Below, piece after piece: positions 54,935-64,000 of a stretch of 64,000 bases of DNA. How positions within the stretch are numbered: position 1 is the first letter of the stretch; each line of letters starts with the position of its first letter. Below the pieces are notes generated by a model that worked only from the letters and a program-made list of their open reading frames with translations, was not told where the DNA came from and did no database searches. This DNA comes from Erinaceus europaeus (taxonomy: Eukaryota; Chordata; Mammalia; Eulipotyphla; Erinaceidae). The stretch lies in NCBI RefSeq assembly GCF_950295315.1, contig NC_080165.1, positions 8,844,917 to 8,908,916 on the forward strand, read 5' to 3'. A program made the position numbers and the translations under genes.

Positions 54935-55218
54935 GGGAGTCGGGCTGTAGCACAGCGGGTTAAGCGCAGGTGGCGCAAATCACAAGGACCGGCATAGGAT
55001 CCCGGTTCGAACCCCGGCTCCCCACCTGCAGGGGAGTCGCTTCCCAGGCGGTGAAGCAGGTCTGCAGGTGTCTATCTTTCTCTCCTCCTTTCTGTCTTCC
55101 CCTCCTCTCTCCATTTCTCTCTGTCCTATCCAACAACGACAACAACAATAATAACTACAACAATAAAACAACAAGGGCAACAAAAGGGAATAAATAAATT
55201 AAATATTAAAAAAAAAAA
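54935..55218 (+). mobile_element. SINE-A, young intact copy
   Basis: Nearly identical to the copy immediately upstream, with B box ggttcgaacccc and poly-A end. It appears to have inserted in or beside the A tail of its neighbour. Confidence 0.95.
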
Positions 55219-55259
55219 AAAACAAGGGCAACAAAAGGAAATAAATAAATATATATAAA

Positions 55260-56045
55260 AAAAGAAATGCATTCACATTGAGACAGATTTTAATATATAA
55301 GCAATTGTCAACATACATTTAGGGAGTTATTCTATGACTGCAGATTCTTTATGCCTTTTAAAGATGGTAGAGATAAATTATATATTTCCCACAACCAGGC
55401 GAAATAGAGGACAAGAGAGATGAGCTTCCCCACCCAACTTTCTTCAGGAAAATAAAATGGCATTAGCATCAATGCCGGACAGAGCTTTCATGCCACAAAG
55501 AATTGTCCTTGGCAGCAGTGCCCAGCTGCATGTTGTCATGGAATTCACAGCTGCCTTGACTGTTCCCTGTTGGGGGACAGAGCCGAGATCTAAGAACCAG
55601 GAAACGTTATCCACACAAGCAATTATCTCTTGGCAATACATCACACTGGGCTGTTCCATTGCTCTGGTTTCAGGCATCAGGGCAAAAACCTAAAGGGTGT
55701 TGTTTCCCATCTGCTTGGCATTCATGTTGCTGTTGGCAATGTTTCATCAGTGGTTTCTATCCAAAGGGATAAGGTCTTGTTGAAGTTACCAGGGCTGGTA
55801 CTTTTTCATGATAAATTATTCTCCTAGGGTGTTATGTGTGAAAAAGACACAGTGTCAGGGAAATTCAGTGCTGCATCTTTGAGCTTCCCTAATGAATACT
55901 AGATAATCTGTAGTTTTTACACATGTGGAAAATTTAAACAAAGAAAATACTGAGAAAGAAGATAAAACCCACTTCTTCTAAGGAACCTGTCCCAGACAGA
56001 ACCCTCCAAATTAGACCCAAAAGTGTCCTTTAAGAAAATCTAGGT
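55260..56045. other. Unassigned unique sequence
   Basis: Frames of 65-78 codons occur on both strands at 55444-55827 but none has a recognisable domain. It might be an old retrocopy; nothing I can see proves it. Confidence 0.45.
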
Positions 56046-56047
56046 GA

Positions 56048-56305
56048 TGGGAGTTGGGCAGTAATGCAGTGGATTAAGCACACAAGGACCATCAGAAGGA
56101 TCCCAGTTAGAGCACCCAGCTCCCCACCTGCAGGGGGTGACACAGGGCTGCAGGTGTCCTGTCTTTCTCTCCCCCCTCTCTGTCTTCCCCTCCTCTCTCC
56201 ATTTCTCTCTGTCCTATCCAACAACAATGACATCAATAACAACTACAACAATAAAACAATAAAAACAACAAAAAAGGAATAAATAAATAAATATTAAAAA
56301 GAAAA
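56048..56305 (+). mobile_element. SINE-A with shortened landmark region
   Basis: gggagttgggcagtaatgca head; the usual 'gtcgcttcacaggcggtgaagc' part is reduced to ggggtgacacagggc. Body and tail normal. Flanks aagaaaatctaggtg / aagaaagtctagatg are a near TSD. Confidence 0.92.
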
Positions 56306-56309
56306 GAAA

Positions 56310-57245
56310 AGAAAGTCTAGATGGACCCGTGTAGGTAGGCTTAAGTAGGGTAAAATGTAGAGCATTCTGGGAAAATTTGTGCTAAGCATTTAACTATGAA
56401 ACTCTTCCCCCATCACTAATTATTTTAGTATTTTTCTCTAATTCTTGCCCTTACCAACAACAACACCTAACCAGGATTGCTAGGGGAGTCTAAAGTACAG
56501 GCTTACAAGGAAGATATTGGCTCAATTCCAAATGAGCACAACTAGAGGAGTTTTGCTAAATAAAGAGCGTCACGTAATTTTGTTCTGCTTTCCTAGTACA
56601 TATAAACAGCCATGCTCAGAGTCTCCTGTAGTCTAATGTATGTGATTGGATTACATATAAGAAATACTGTGCTCACCTTCTTTTATGATATTTTATAGCT
56701 TAAAAAAAAAAGAAAGAAAAGAAAAGGAGACAGACTCGTGGAAAAAATGAAACAGATGGACCTGTCGATGAGAAGGCTGATGCGAACCCTCAGTTCATAA
56801 AAAGTTCCGGATGTGGAACTGAATAAAAGGTTCGCTGGGCAAGGTGTGTGTCTCATCATGTCTGCAGCTTAGGCATGAGACAAAGCACATGTCACCAGAA
56901 GCTCTCGGACAGTGGCCTCTCTGCATGACTGATGGGCTGAATGAATGAGGAAATCATCACAAAGCAGTGAAATAATGCGCATGTGAGACCATCATCTCCA
57001 GAAAGAGCAGTGTAATGTCTGCTGGGAAGCCTGACAAGTGAAGATAGTACAACAAAAGACATCCGTATCTGAATGTGATTGTATGAACACCATTCTGTCA
57101 AAGACAGGCTCGGGATCCGATCTTTATCTCAGTGGGTTCAGTCTTGACCCGTGTAATGCGAAGAGCTGCTTTCAGGAAATAAAGTGGGGTGAGGAGGCCT
57201 TTGAGCAAAGGAAGTGAGCAGAGTGGAAGACTATGGGCATATATA
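56310..57245. other. Unassigned unique sequence
   Basis: No repeat or gene recognised over 0.9 kb, apart from a purine run near 56700. Confidence 0.5.
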
Positions 57246-57249
57246 TGCT

Positions 57250-57505
57250 CTCTCTCATTTCCTTTTCTTTTCTCCTTCCCTCTCTCGCTCTTTCTTTTTT
57301 CCTCTCTCTCTTCTTTTCCTTCCCTCTCTCTCTCTTTCTTTCTTCCTCTTTCTTCCTTCTTTCTTCCCCCTCCCTTATTTCCTTCCTTCCTTCCTTCCTT
57401 GTTTGTTTGCTTCCTTCCTTCCTCTCTTCCTTCTTTCCTTCCTTCCTTCCTTCCTTCCTTTCTTTCTCCCTTCCTTCCTTCCTTTCTTGCTTTCTTTATC
57501 TTTCT
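57250..57505. repeat. (CCTT)n/(CTTT)n polypyrimidine tract
   Basis: Imperfect CT-rich left part, then CCTT units. Ser/Phe/Leu and Lys/Glu/Arg frames of 112-163 codons are artefacts. Confidence 0.95.
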
Positions 57506-57509
57506 TATC

Positions 57510-58085
57510 ACTTTATACTTTGCAGGGTGTGTGGCACTCTGGGACTTCAGTGGGGTTTCTCAACTACATGACACTGCCTTTCCCAGGGCTTTTCCCTTTT
57601 TATGATAGAGGGAAGGAGGGAAAAACAGAGATATTCCCAATCTATTTTGCATATTTTCTACATATTTGTATAAAAACTTTATTTGCCCAAGACACAACCT
57701 ATTGATACTGGCCAGAAGTAAATACAACACTGGTTTTCTAAGAGGTGATAATCACGAAGCCAAGGTGTCTTTACTTAGCAGTCCTTATTACTCCCCAGCT
57801 CCCTTGTGCTTGAAACATGGAATCCAAGATCTGGTTAGTCTATTCTTAGCTCACTGATTGCTTTTACTTACAAGTCGCAGCAGCAACACTGTAATTTTTT
57901 CTTCCTTCGAGTAGTTGTTAAAATGTCTCTCACACTTCCAAGCTCCAGAGTATATTTAGGTCCCAAAACACTCGTCCAGGGTTTAATTTTCGGTCAGAGT
58001 CTTCCCCCTAGAGTTTGATGGAAGTAAGTGCAGCCTAGCACTGATGACAGATGGTCTTTCAATCTAAGAATCATTCGATTTACTT
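57510..58085. other. Unassigned sequence, possible degraded antisense SINE module at left
   Basis: 57520-57620 (cagggtgtgtggcactctgg ... atgatagagggaaggaggg) has the position and order of a reversed module M plus body but is too diverged to call. The rest is unassigned. Confidence 0.4.
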
Positions 58086-58088
58086 TGA

Positions 58089-58365
58089 AAATCCCATGGT
58101 TTGAGCCCCTGGCTCCCCACCAACAGGTTGGTCTGTTCACAAGTGATGAAGCAGGTCTGCAGCTGTTTATCTTTCTCTCTCTCTTTCTCTCTTTCTCCCT
58201 TCCTCTCTCTCTCTCTCTCCCTCTCTTCCCCTCCCATCTCAGTTTCTCTCTGTCCTATCCAAAAAATTGAAAAGGGGCCCTTAGGAGCAGTGGATTCACC
58301 CCAGTGATAATGCTAGAGGCAAAAAATAAAATAAAATAAAATAAAATAAAATAAATAAAATAAAA
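58089..58365 (+). mobile_element. SINE-B/A-type with module M, 5-prime truncated
   Basis: Starts at the B box (catggtttgagcccctggct), has both landmarks, expanded CT body, module M (ggcccttaggagcagtggat ... gataatgctagaggc) and an (AAAAT)n tail. Confidence 0.88.
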
Positions 58366-58539
58366 GTATAATGTAAGATTTAGTAACAAAGTTATTTTAG
58401 ATATCCGTGGTCTTCACTTTTTAACCTGGGAGAGGCTTGATTCTCAGCAATAGCTAACTCAGCTGCTATCCTTAAAATGCTTGAAATGGATTAAGATGTT
58501 ATTGTGAAATATGAGATCACAGAAATACAAAAAGGAATT

Positions 58540-58660
58540 CTTGACAGCTGGCTCAGTGCTAGAACACATTCCTTGTATTTGTGAGGCCATGGGTTCAAGC
58601 CCTGGCAACACATAAAACGGCAGTGGTGCTCTGGTCTTTCTCTTTCAAACAACAAATCGA
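58540..58660 (+). mobile_element. SINE-C, diverged
   Basis: gctggctcagtgctagaaca, gaggccatgggttcaagccc and ggcagtggtgctctggtc in SINE-C order. Confidence 0.7.
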
Positions 58661-58919
58661 TCAGATGAGATCTTCTCTCAGATTCAAAAAGAAAAGTAAG
58701 GAGATTGAGTCACAGACCCTCAGGGCACAAGGTTAAGAAGCAGAAAAAGGAAGAGGATTGTTTAAAGAGGAGTGTAAAGGAGTAACCTGAGGAGTAGGGG
58801 AGGATAGCAAACTGGTTATGCCAGAAGGTTTCCATGCCCAAGGTTCCAAAGGCCTAACCTGTAAGAAATTCTTTGAAGATTAATGAGTTTCGATTTTGAA
58901 TACATTTAAATAAACAATG

Positions 58920-59045
58920 ACTGGCAGGGGTTGATAGCACAGTTGTTATGCAAAGAGACATTCATGCCTGAGGCTCCAAAGTCCCAGGTTCAATCCCCTG
59001 CAACACCATAAACCAAAGTTGAGCAGTGCTCTGGTAAGAAATAAA
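58920..59045 (+). mobile_element. SINE-C
   Basis: ttgatagcacagttgttatg, gagacattcatgcctgaggc, ccaggttcaatcccctgcaa and gttgagcagtgctctggt. A shorter SINE-C head remnant lies just upstream at about 58795-58855. Confidence 0.88.
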
Positions 59046-59051
59046 CAGTAG

Positions 59052-59325
59052 TCTGGCTTGGGCGGTAGCACAGTGGGTTAAGCGCAGGTGGCACACAGTG
59101 CAAGGACCGGCCTATGGATCCTGGTTCGAGCCCCTGGCTCCCCACCTGCAGGAGAGTCCCGGGTGAAGCAGGTCTGCAGGTGTCTCTCTTTCTCTCCCCC
59201 TCTCTGTCTTCTCCTCCTTTCTCCATTTCTCTCTATACTATCCAACAACAACGCCATCAGTCATAACTACAACAATAAAAAAAGGGCAACAAAAGGGAAT
59301 AAATAATAAAAATAAATAAATAGAT
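59052..59325 (+). mobile_element. SINE-A
   Basis: Complete head with canonical B box (ctggttcgagccc); the second landmark is partly deleted (gagagtcccgggtgaagcag). CT body and AT-rich tail. Confidence 0.94.
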
Positions 59326-59469
59326 AACAATAAACAAAGACATCTGTTTCTATTTTGGCTGATATAAGTTAACATACGTAACTGCTGTTGGCGTGGCTAT
59401 TTGTCATCTATGAATCCCTGCTATATTAGTCAGTTTATTCATCTATTTACTTATTTCTATTTACTGCCT

Positions 59470-59735
59470 CCAGGGTTATCACTAGGGCTGGGTGCCTGCA
59501 CTACAAATCCACTGCTCCCGGCAGCCACTTTTTCCATTTTATTGGGTAGGACAGAGAGAAATTGAGAGGGGTGGCAGAGAGAGAGAGGGAGAAAGATTCA
59601 CCTGGAGGCCTAATTTGTTCACATGACCGACCCTGCTGCAGGTGGGGGTCTGGGGCTGGAACCCTCGTCTTTGTGTGGCCCTTGTGCTTAGTACTCTGAG
59701 TGCTTAACCGGGAGTGCCACCACTTGGGAGCCATC
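59470..59735 (-). mobile_element. SINE with module M, antisense
   Basis: Reversed module M (gcctccagggttatcactag ... tccactgctcccggcagcca), tttattgggtaggacagaga, body and head ending ccaccacttggg. Confidence 0.9.
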
Positions 59736-59744
59736 ATTCGATTT

Positions 59745-59900
59745 CTTTGAACCTTAATTTTTGTAGCTGTAAATGTGACACCGAGAACTCAGTTTGAATA
59801 TTACGTGAGTTAGTAATACATATTACCAGGTTAGAATAGAGCTCCACACATAATGAGAATTCCCTAAGTGTTGCTTACTATTCTTGGACTTCTTACCATC
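59745..59900 (+). mobile_element. Probable MIR
   Basis: ttacgtgagttagtaataca, agaatagagctccacacata and ttccctaagtgttgcttact follow the 3-prime half of the MIR consensus (gagttaatacatgtaaag ... gtgcctggcacatag ... gctcaataaatgtt). Confidence 0.6.
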
Positions 59901-59942
59901 ACAGTCATCACCACAATTTTCATGGCACATAATCAGCACTTG

Positions 59943-60238
59943 TTTTTTTATATTTATTTATTTATTTTCCCTTGTGTTGCCTTTGTTGTTTTTTATTGTT
60001 GTTGTAGTTACTGTTGTTGCTGATGTCGTCGTTGTTGGACGGATAGGGCAGAGAGAAATGGGGCGAGGAGGGGAAGACAGACAGAAAGGGAGAGAGAAAG
60101 ATAGACACCTGCAGACCTGCTTCACCGCTTGTGAAGCGACTCCGGGGGGCTCGAACCGGGATCCTTCCGCAGGTCCTTCAGCTTTGAGCCACCTGCCACC
60201 TGCACTTAATCCACTGCACTACCGCCGCCCAACTCCCT
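59943..60238 (-). mobile_element. SINE-A with 8-bp TSD, antisense
   Basis: Reversed SINE-A with the landmark before the B box deleted (gcgactccggggggctcgaa). TSD agcacttg at 59935-59942 and 60239-60246. Confidence 0.94.
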
Positions 60239-60249
60239 AGCACTTGCTT

Positions 60250-60700
60250 TTAAAACTACTATTGTGACTCTCCAGCAGACTGGATGGGAGGGCACATTCA
60301 CAGAGACTTGGTTCTTCTACCTTCAGAGCTGAAACTCAGGTGAACTAAGGGTGATAGGAAGATGGAAGATGGAAATACCACTTCCCATAGCATCTGTTTT
60401 CCAGATGCCATAGGTCTCACACAAACCGGACACTGACCAAGCTTGTAAATAACTTTCTAAAACAACCACAGTTTATTATGAAAGAAAATTAAGGCATTTT
60501 AAAATAACTCCCTTAAGTCAGATTCTTTTTAATTTGCCTCTTACAGTAGAGGAAATTCTAGGAATAATAAACCTCTTATCTGACCTCAAACAAATTAAAA
60601 TATTTTAGAAATAAATAAAGTGACTGGTAAACTGAGCATTACTGCATTATTTATAATTTCACACTATTATACAGATAATTTTGTCAAAACTATCTGAAAT
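60250..60700. other. Unassigned AT-rich sequence
   Basis: Nothing recognised. Confidence 0.5.
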
Positions 60701-60715
60701 TAAAGTTTTCATTTT

Positions 60716-60855
60716 AGGGTCAAGGGAGATAGTATTTTAGTTATGGAAACAGACTCTCATACCTGAGGCTCCCAGGTCCCAGGTTCAATCCCCTGCACTA
60801 CCATAAGCCAGAGCTGAGCAGTGCTCTGTTTTTTTTTTTTTTAAATAATAATAAT
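60716..60855 (+). mobile_element. SINE-C with 13-bp TSD
   Basis: Full copy: gagatagtattttagttatg, ctctcatacctgaggctccc, ccaggttcaatcccctgcac, gagctgagcagtgctctg, then a T run and A/T tail. TSD aagttttcatttt at 60703-60715 and 60856-60868 fixes the element length at 140 bp. Confidence 0.95.
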
Positions 60856-60869
60856 AAGTTTTCATTTTC

Positions 60870-61895
60870 CATTGTCTATCTGATTAACTTTCAATGTTAG
60901 GTGGCTGAATCTAAGAATAAAAACAAACAAAATCCATCTGGAAAAATTGGGGAGGAAGCATCTTTTTATGAGGAAGTGTGCATGAATGACTGTTTGATAA
61001 GAAATTGAGCATGGTCTGGCGATTTATCTACAGTGAATTCCTCCAGTTTGGATGATTGGAACTGCCACATGACTAAACTTATTTTATGAAATGCCACATC
61101 CTAGTTTGTAAGAGGCATGAATAAGAAGCCTTATAGTCCATGAAATCTACTTGTCTACATTTATGGGGTAGTTTTTTTGACTCACACCCACATGAAAATA
61201 ATTTTTTTCCACTTAATTAAATATAAAGAGGACAGTGATGAAGCCACTAAAGGCTCTGTATTTTATTCCCAGCCTCCCAAATCAGAAAAGCCCATCAACT
61301 ACTGAGCACAATTTCTTTCCTGACATTTAGTTCTAAATATCAAATTGTTCCAGAAGAATTTCCCTTAATTTTATGGTTCTTGGGCTTATTCAGTTGCTTA
61401 AAAAAAAAAAAAAAAAAGACTCAGCATGATGTTGTCTGAAGAATCTCCAATATGGGAAGGTATTTAAGTGCCTAAGTAGCTAAGGAGGGAAAGAAAGGGG
61501 AGAATTGTTAATTAGCAAGTTAGAATCTAGCAGGAAATCAACATAAATACACATACCCCATACCCGTGCTTACTTAAGCCTTTACAAGATTGGATAAGGT
61601 GTAGAGTGCAGCTGACAGAGACATACAACATCTCATTGATATCACGGAAGTTTGCCTCTGTCAGGCATTTCTCCTTTGAGGACAGAAATCCTATATAACT
61701 CAGATTTTCTGTGACAGGAGATTAAATATGTTTGTGATCACAAAATGTTACTACTGAGAGGTGCTATCATAATTTTATGAGTGCTATCATAATTTTATTT
61801 TTTTCATTTTACTGATAAGGAACAAAAATGTAAAGAAAAAAGGGGGGATGGTGGTGGTGATGGTAACTAGATTTATTTAAAAGAAAATAAATCCA
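60870..61895. other. Unassigned sequence with a short tandem duplication
   Basis: An A run at about 61401-61418. gtgctatcataattttat occurs twice in tandem at about 61761-61799. No gene or repeat family recognised. Confidence 0.5.
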
Positions 61896-61896
61896 G

Positions 61897-62190
61897 GGAG
61901 TCAAGTGGTAGCACAGCGGGGGTTAAGTGCATGTGGCACAGTGTTAATGGACCCCTGTAAGGATCCCGTTGGAGCCCCCAGCTCCCCACCTGCAGGAGAG
62001 TCTATTCACAGGCAATGAAGCAGGTCTGCAGGTGTCTGTCTTTCTCTCCCCTTCTCTGTCTTCCCCTCCTCTCTCCATTTCTCTCTGCCCTATCCAATAA
62101 CAGCAATAATAGCTACAACAACAAGGGCAACAAAAAGGGAAAATAAAAAAAAATTAAAAAAAAAAAAGAAAGAAAGAAAGAAAAAAAGTC
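61897..62190 (+). mobile_element. SINE-A
   Basis: Complete with a one-G expansion in the A box (agcgggggttaagtg), degraded B box (cgttggagccc), both landmarks, and a tail ending in an (AAAG)n run. Confidence 0.93.
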
Positions 62191-62439
62191 CAGTTGGTGG
62201 TTGTAATGAGAATAAGATCGAAAGTTTTGGGTGGATGATTTGGGAAGGAAATACCTTTTGAAGTTCAGACACTGCACTTGATATGGAATTTAAGTAATGT
62301 GTGTATCTATCTAAAATAAGCTTTTTATTTCCCTTCATTAGTAAGAATATGACTTTGATTTTACAAGGAATAGGACTTGGCACTTAAGTTTGGTTCCAGC
62401 TTAGCTTATAAGGCTGTATCTTTTCAAGGTCCATGCTTT

Positions 62440-62672
62440 TATTATTATTATTATTATTCATTCTCTTTTTTCTTCTCTTTATTTATTTGATAGAGGCAGC
62501 CAGAAATTGAGAAGGGGGAGATAGATAGGGAGAGACACAGAGAGACACCTGCAGCCCTGCTTCACCACTCTTGAAGCTTTCTCCCTGCATGTGGGGACTA
62601 GGGGCTTGAACCCAGGTCCCTGGCACTGTAAAATGTGTGCTCAACCAGGTGCGCCACCACCCGGCCCCCAAG
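62440..62672 (-). mobile_element. SINE-B with 8-bp TSD, antisense
   Basis: Reversed tail with (TTA)n, atttgatagaggcagccaga, landmarks, B box (ggggcttgaacccagg) and reversed head (aggtgcgccaccacccggcc). catgcttt flanks both sides. Confidence 0.94.
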
Positions 62673-62689
62673 CCCCATGCTTTCCACCA

Positions 62690-63330
62690 GACATACAGAG
62701 AATATTTGAGATGTTTAATTATTATCATTCCAATAGTCCCTCATTATTGACTTTCACGGTAACTTACAGGGAGACTCTAAGAATAACATAGAACCATGTA
62801 GCAGGTTCTCAGCAGGATCCCATCCTTAAGAATATGGCACAACCCAGCAACTAACAAGACCATTCAATAGGGATAGAGTTGGTGTGAGTCTACTATTTCT
62901 CTTTCACCCAAAAGCCTCAAGGCCACTGAGGAAATGGCAATAATTTCAGATACTACTAAAAGAAGTACTCACTGGTCTCCCAGAACATCAAATCCCAGCC
63001 ATCCTCTGTCAGACCTGGCTACCTGCCAGAGCTCTGTAAGCGAGACTGCAGTTGAATGCACGTGTTACAAAACTGCATGAGCAAAGCTCTCATACTTTTT
63101 GAATATAGTTTTCAAAAGTTACCAGTGATTTTTTTTTGCATATGGATCTCTGTAGTATTCATACTCACTATCTTTTATAACTTGGCTTTTTATACCTCAC
63201 CTCTCTGTAACTTACACTTGCAACTCACCTTTGTGGTATATAAGCACATTTGTGCATTGTGTTGAAAAGTTTTGTGACATTGGGTTTGGCAGGCAAATCT
63301 GATGAATTTTGCTGGACAGAAAGAAAACCA
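62690..63330. other. Unassigned sequence
   Basis: Nothing recognised. Confidence 0.5.
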
Positions 63331-63332
63331 AG

Positions 63333-63405
63333 TCATCTTGACATTAATATTACTCTTTCTATGAGAGTCTATCTTGACATTAATATTTCTCTTTTAGTGA
63401 TAGTC
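63333..63405. repeat. Tandem duplication, about 36-bp unit, two copies
   Basis: tcatcttgacattaatatta... and tatcttgacattaatatttc... with shared ends (gagagtc / gatagtc), unit boundaries at about 63333, 63370 and 63405. Confidence 0.8.
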
Positions 63406-63499
63406 TGCATCTTCTGACTTCTTAGTATTTTCAATAAACTTTACTCTGATTTTGTAGTGCATGGTTCTTTTTTTTTCTTTTTTCTTTTTTCTCTTTCTC

Positions 63500-64000
63500 C
63501 CTATTCCTTTAATTGATTTAATAATGATCAACAAGACTATAGAATAAGAGTAGTAGAATTCCACACAATTCCTACCATCAGAGTTCCCTATCCCATCCCT
63601 TCCATTGGAAGCTTTCCTATTCTTTGTCTCTCTGGAAATATGGACCCAGGATCATTATGGGGTGCAGAAAGTGGAAAGTCTGACTTCTGTAATTGATTCC
63701 CTGCTGGACTTAAGCATTGGCAGGTGATTCATACTCCCAGTCTGTTTCTATCTTTGCCTAGTAGGTCAGGGCTCTGGGGAGGTAGGGTTCCAGGACACAT
63801 TGGTAAGGTCCTGTGCCCAGGGAAGTCAGATTGGTGTCATAGTAACATCTACAAATTGATGGCTGAAAAGCATTAAGCTATAAAGCAGCAAAAATTGTTG
63901 GCTGATCATGAACCTAAAGGTGAGAATATTGCAGATGACGTTCAGGGTCTCCATTTTAGAAAAAGCCAGGAAGTCTATTTCAGGTATATTCCAAGGGGCC
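63500..64000 (-). mobile_element. REP-X, antisense, running off the window
   Basis: Reversed A/T-rich tail, then atagaataagagtagtagaa, ctctctggaaatatggaccc, ctgacttctgtaattgattc and ggtagggttccaggacacat. Continues past tacaaattgatggctgaaaa to at least 63880, probably to the edge. Confidence 0.9.

Larger units (their letters stand above)
54384..55258 (+). mobile_element. SINE-A host copy, split by two younger SINE-A
   Basis: Head and body at 54384-54627; its tail (gggcaacaaaaggaaataaa) resumes at 55230-55258. The host string aaaacaagggc occurs at 54617-54627 and again at 55219-55229 as the TSD of the inserted block. Confidence 0.9.

Noticed and set aside
55444..55827. Processed pseudogene
   Set aside because: Frames of 65-78 codons on both strands are suggestive, but no domain, A tail or TSD was found.
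57098..57705. Lys/Glu/Arg-rich and Phe/Leu/Ser-rich frames of 112-163 codons on both strands
   Set aside because: Products of the CCTT tract read in all frames.
1..64000. CRISPR arrays, bacterial operons or prophage
   Set aside because: The window is mammalian nuclear DNA; regularly spaced similar sequences are SINEs, and the short direct repeats are TSDs or microsatellites.

Overview
This is a repeat-dense stretch of mammalian nuclear DNA with no protein-coding gene, rRNA or functional tRNA that I can support. Five tRNA-derived SINE types, A-tailed LINE-1 ends and many microsatellites fill roughly half of it. The dominant SINE has Pol III A and B boxes, a long CT-rich body and an (AATAAA)n-like tail. 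From memory this is the pattern of hedgehogs (Erinaceidae), so I infer Erinaceus or a close relative (about 0.75). Open frames of 60-220 codons here are low-complexity translations (Leu/Ser, Arg/Glu, Cys/Val) or SINE and LINE readthrough, not genes.

Labels used below. SINE-A: head with a tRNA-like promoter, two 'gcaggt' landmarks, CT-rich body, 'tccaacaa' then A-rich tail. SINE-B: 'ggggccaggtggt' head, shorter, ending 'tatccaataaataaa'. SINE-C: short (about 130 bp), ending 'gagcagtgctctggt'. SINE-D: head with 'gtggataaagcattgg'. SINE-E: head with 'gtgtgctgctttg'. Module M: an extra 3-prime segment of about 70 bp ('gcagtggatt' ... 'ccctggaggc') carried by some A and B copies. REP-X: an A-tailed, variably 5-prime-truncated repeat of up to about 1.4 kb with no ORF. 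L1: LINE-1. TSD: target-site duplication.

Layout. 0-4.8 kb: CT and GGAAA/GGAGA satellites and three SINE-A copies. 4.78 kb: a tailless tRNA-Cys 5-prime fragment inside a 16-bp TSD. 5.6-6.7 kb: REP-X split by an insertion whose tail is shared with a non-L1 LINE. 7.3-8.2 kb: ancient L2/MIR remnants. 8.8-9.5 kb: a SINE-A with a twin-priming inversion beside a REP-X. 13-16.2 kb: nested REP-X, SINE and L1. 17-31 kb: mostly unassigned DNA with scattered SINEs, MIR and L1 fragments and large microsatellites. 31-37 kb: polypyrimidine array split by SINE-A, then SINEs. 37.4-38.2 kb: a three-level nest containing a CR1/L2-like LINE C-terminus. 39.3-41.5 kb: L1, SINE-A and a solo LTR stacked, each with its own TSD. 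49.3-51.9 kb: an L1 with both ends but no ORF1 and little ORF2, itself hit by a SINE-C, a solo LTR and a tRNA-Ile-like fragment. 54.2-55.3 kb: a cluster of young SINE-A copies. 56-64 kb: more SINEs, MIR and REP-X.

The biology visible here is retrotransposition: L1-type target-primed reverse transcription explains most inserts, including unusual templates (tRNA 5-prime pieces, inverted SINEs, internally deleted L1). Two solo LTRs with 6-bp TSDs record endogenous retroviruses, and one pair of insertions points to a non-L1 LINE that was active relatively recently. Coordinates without a stated TSD are approximate to about 10-20 bp.
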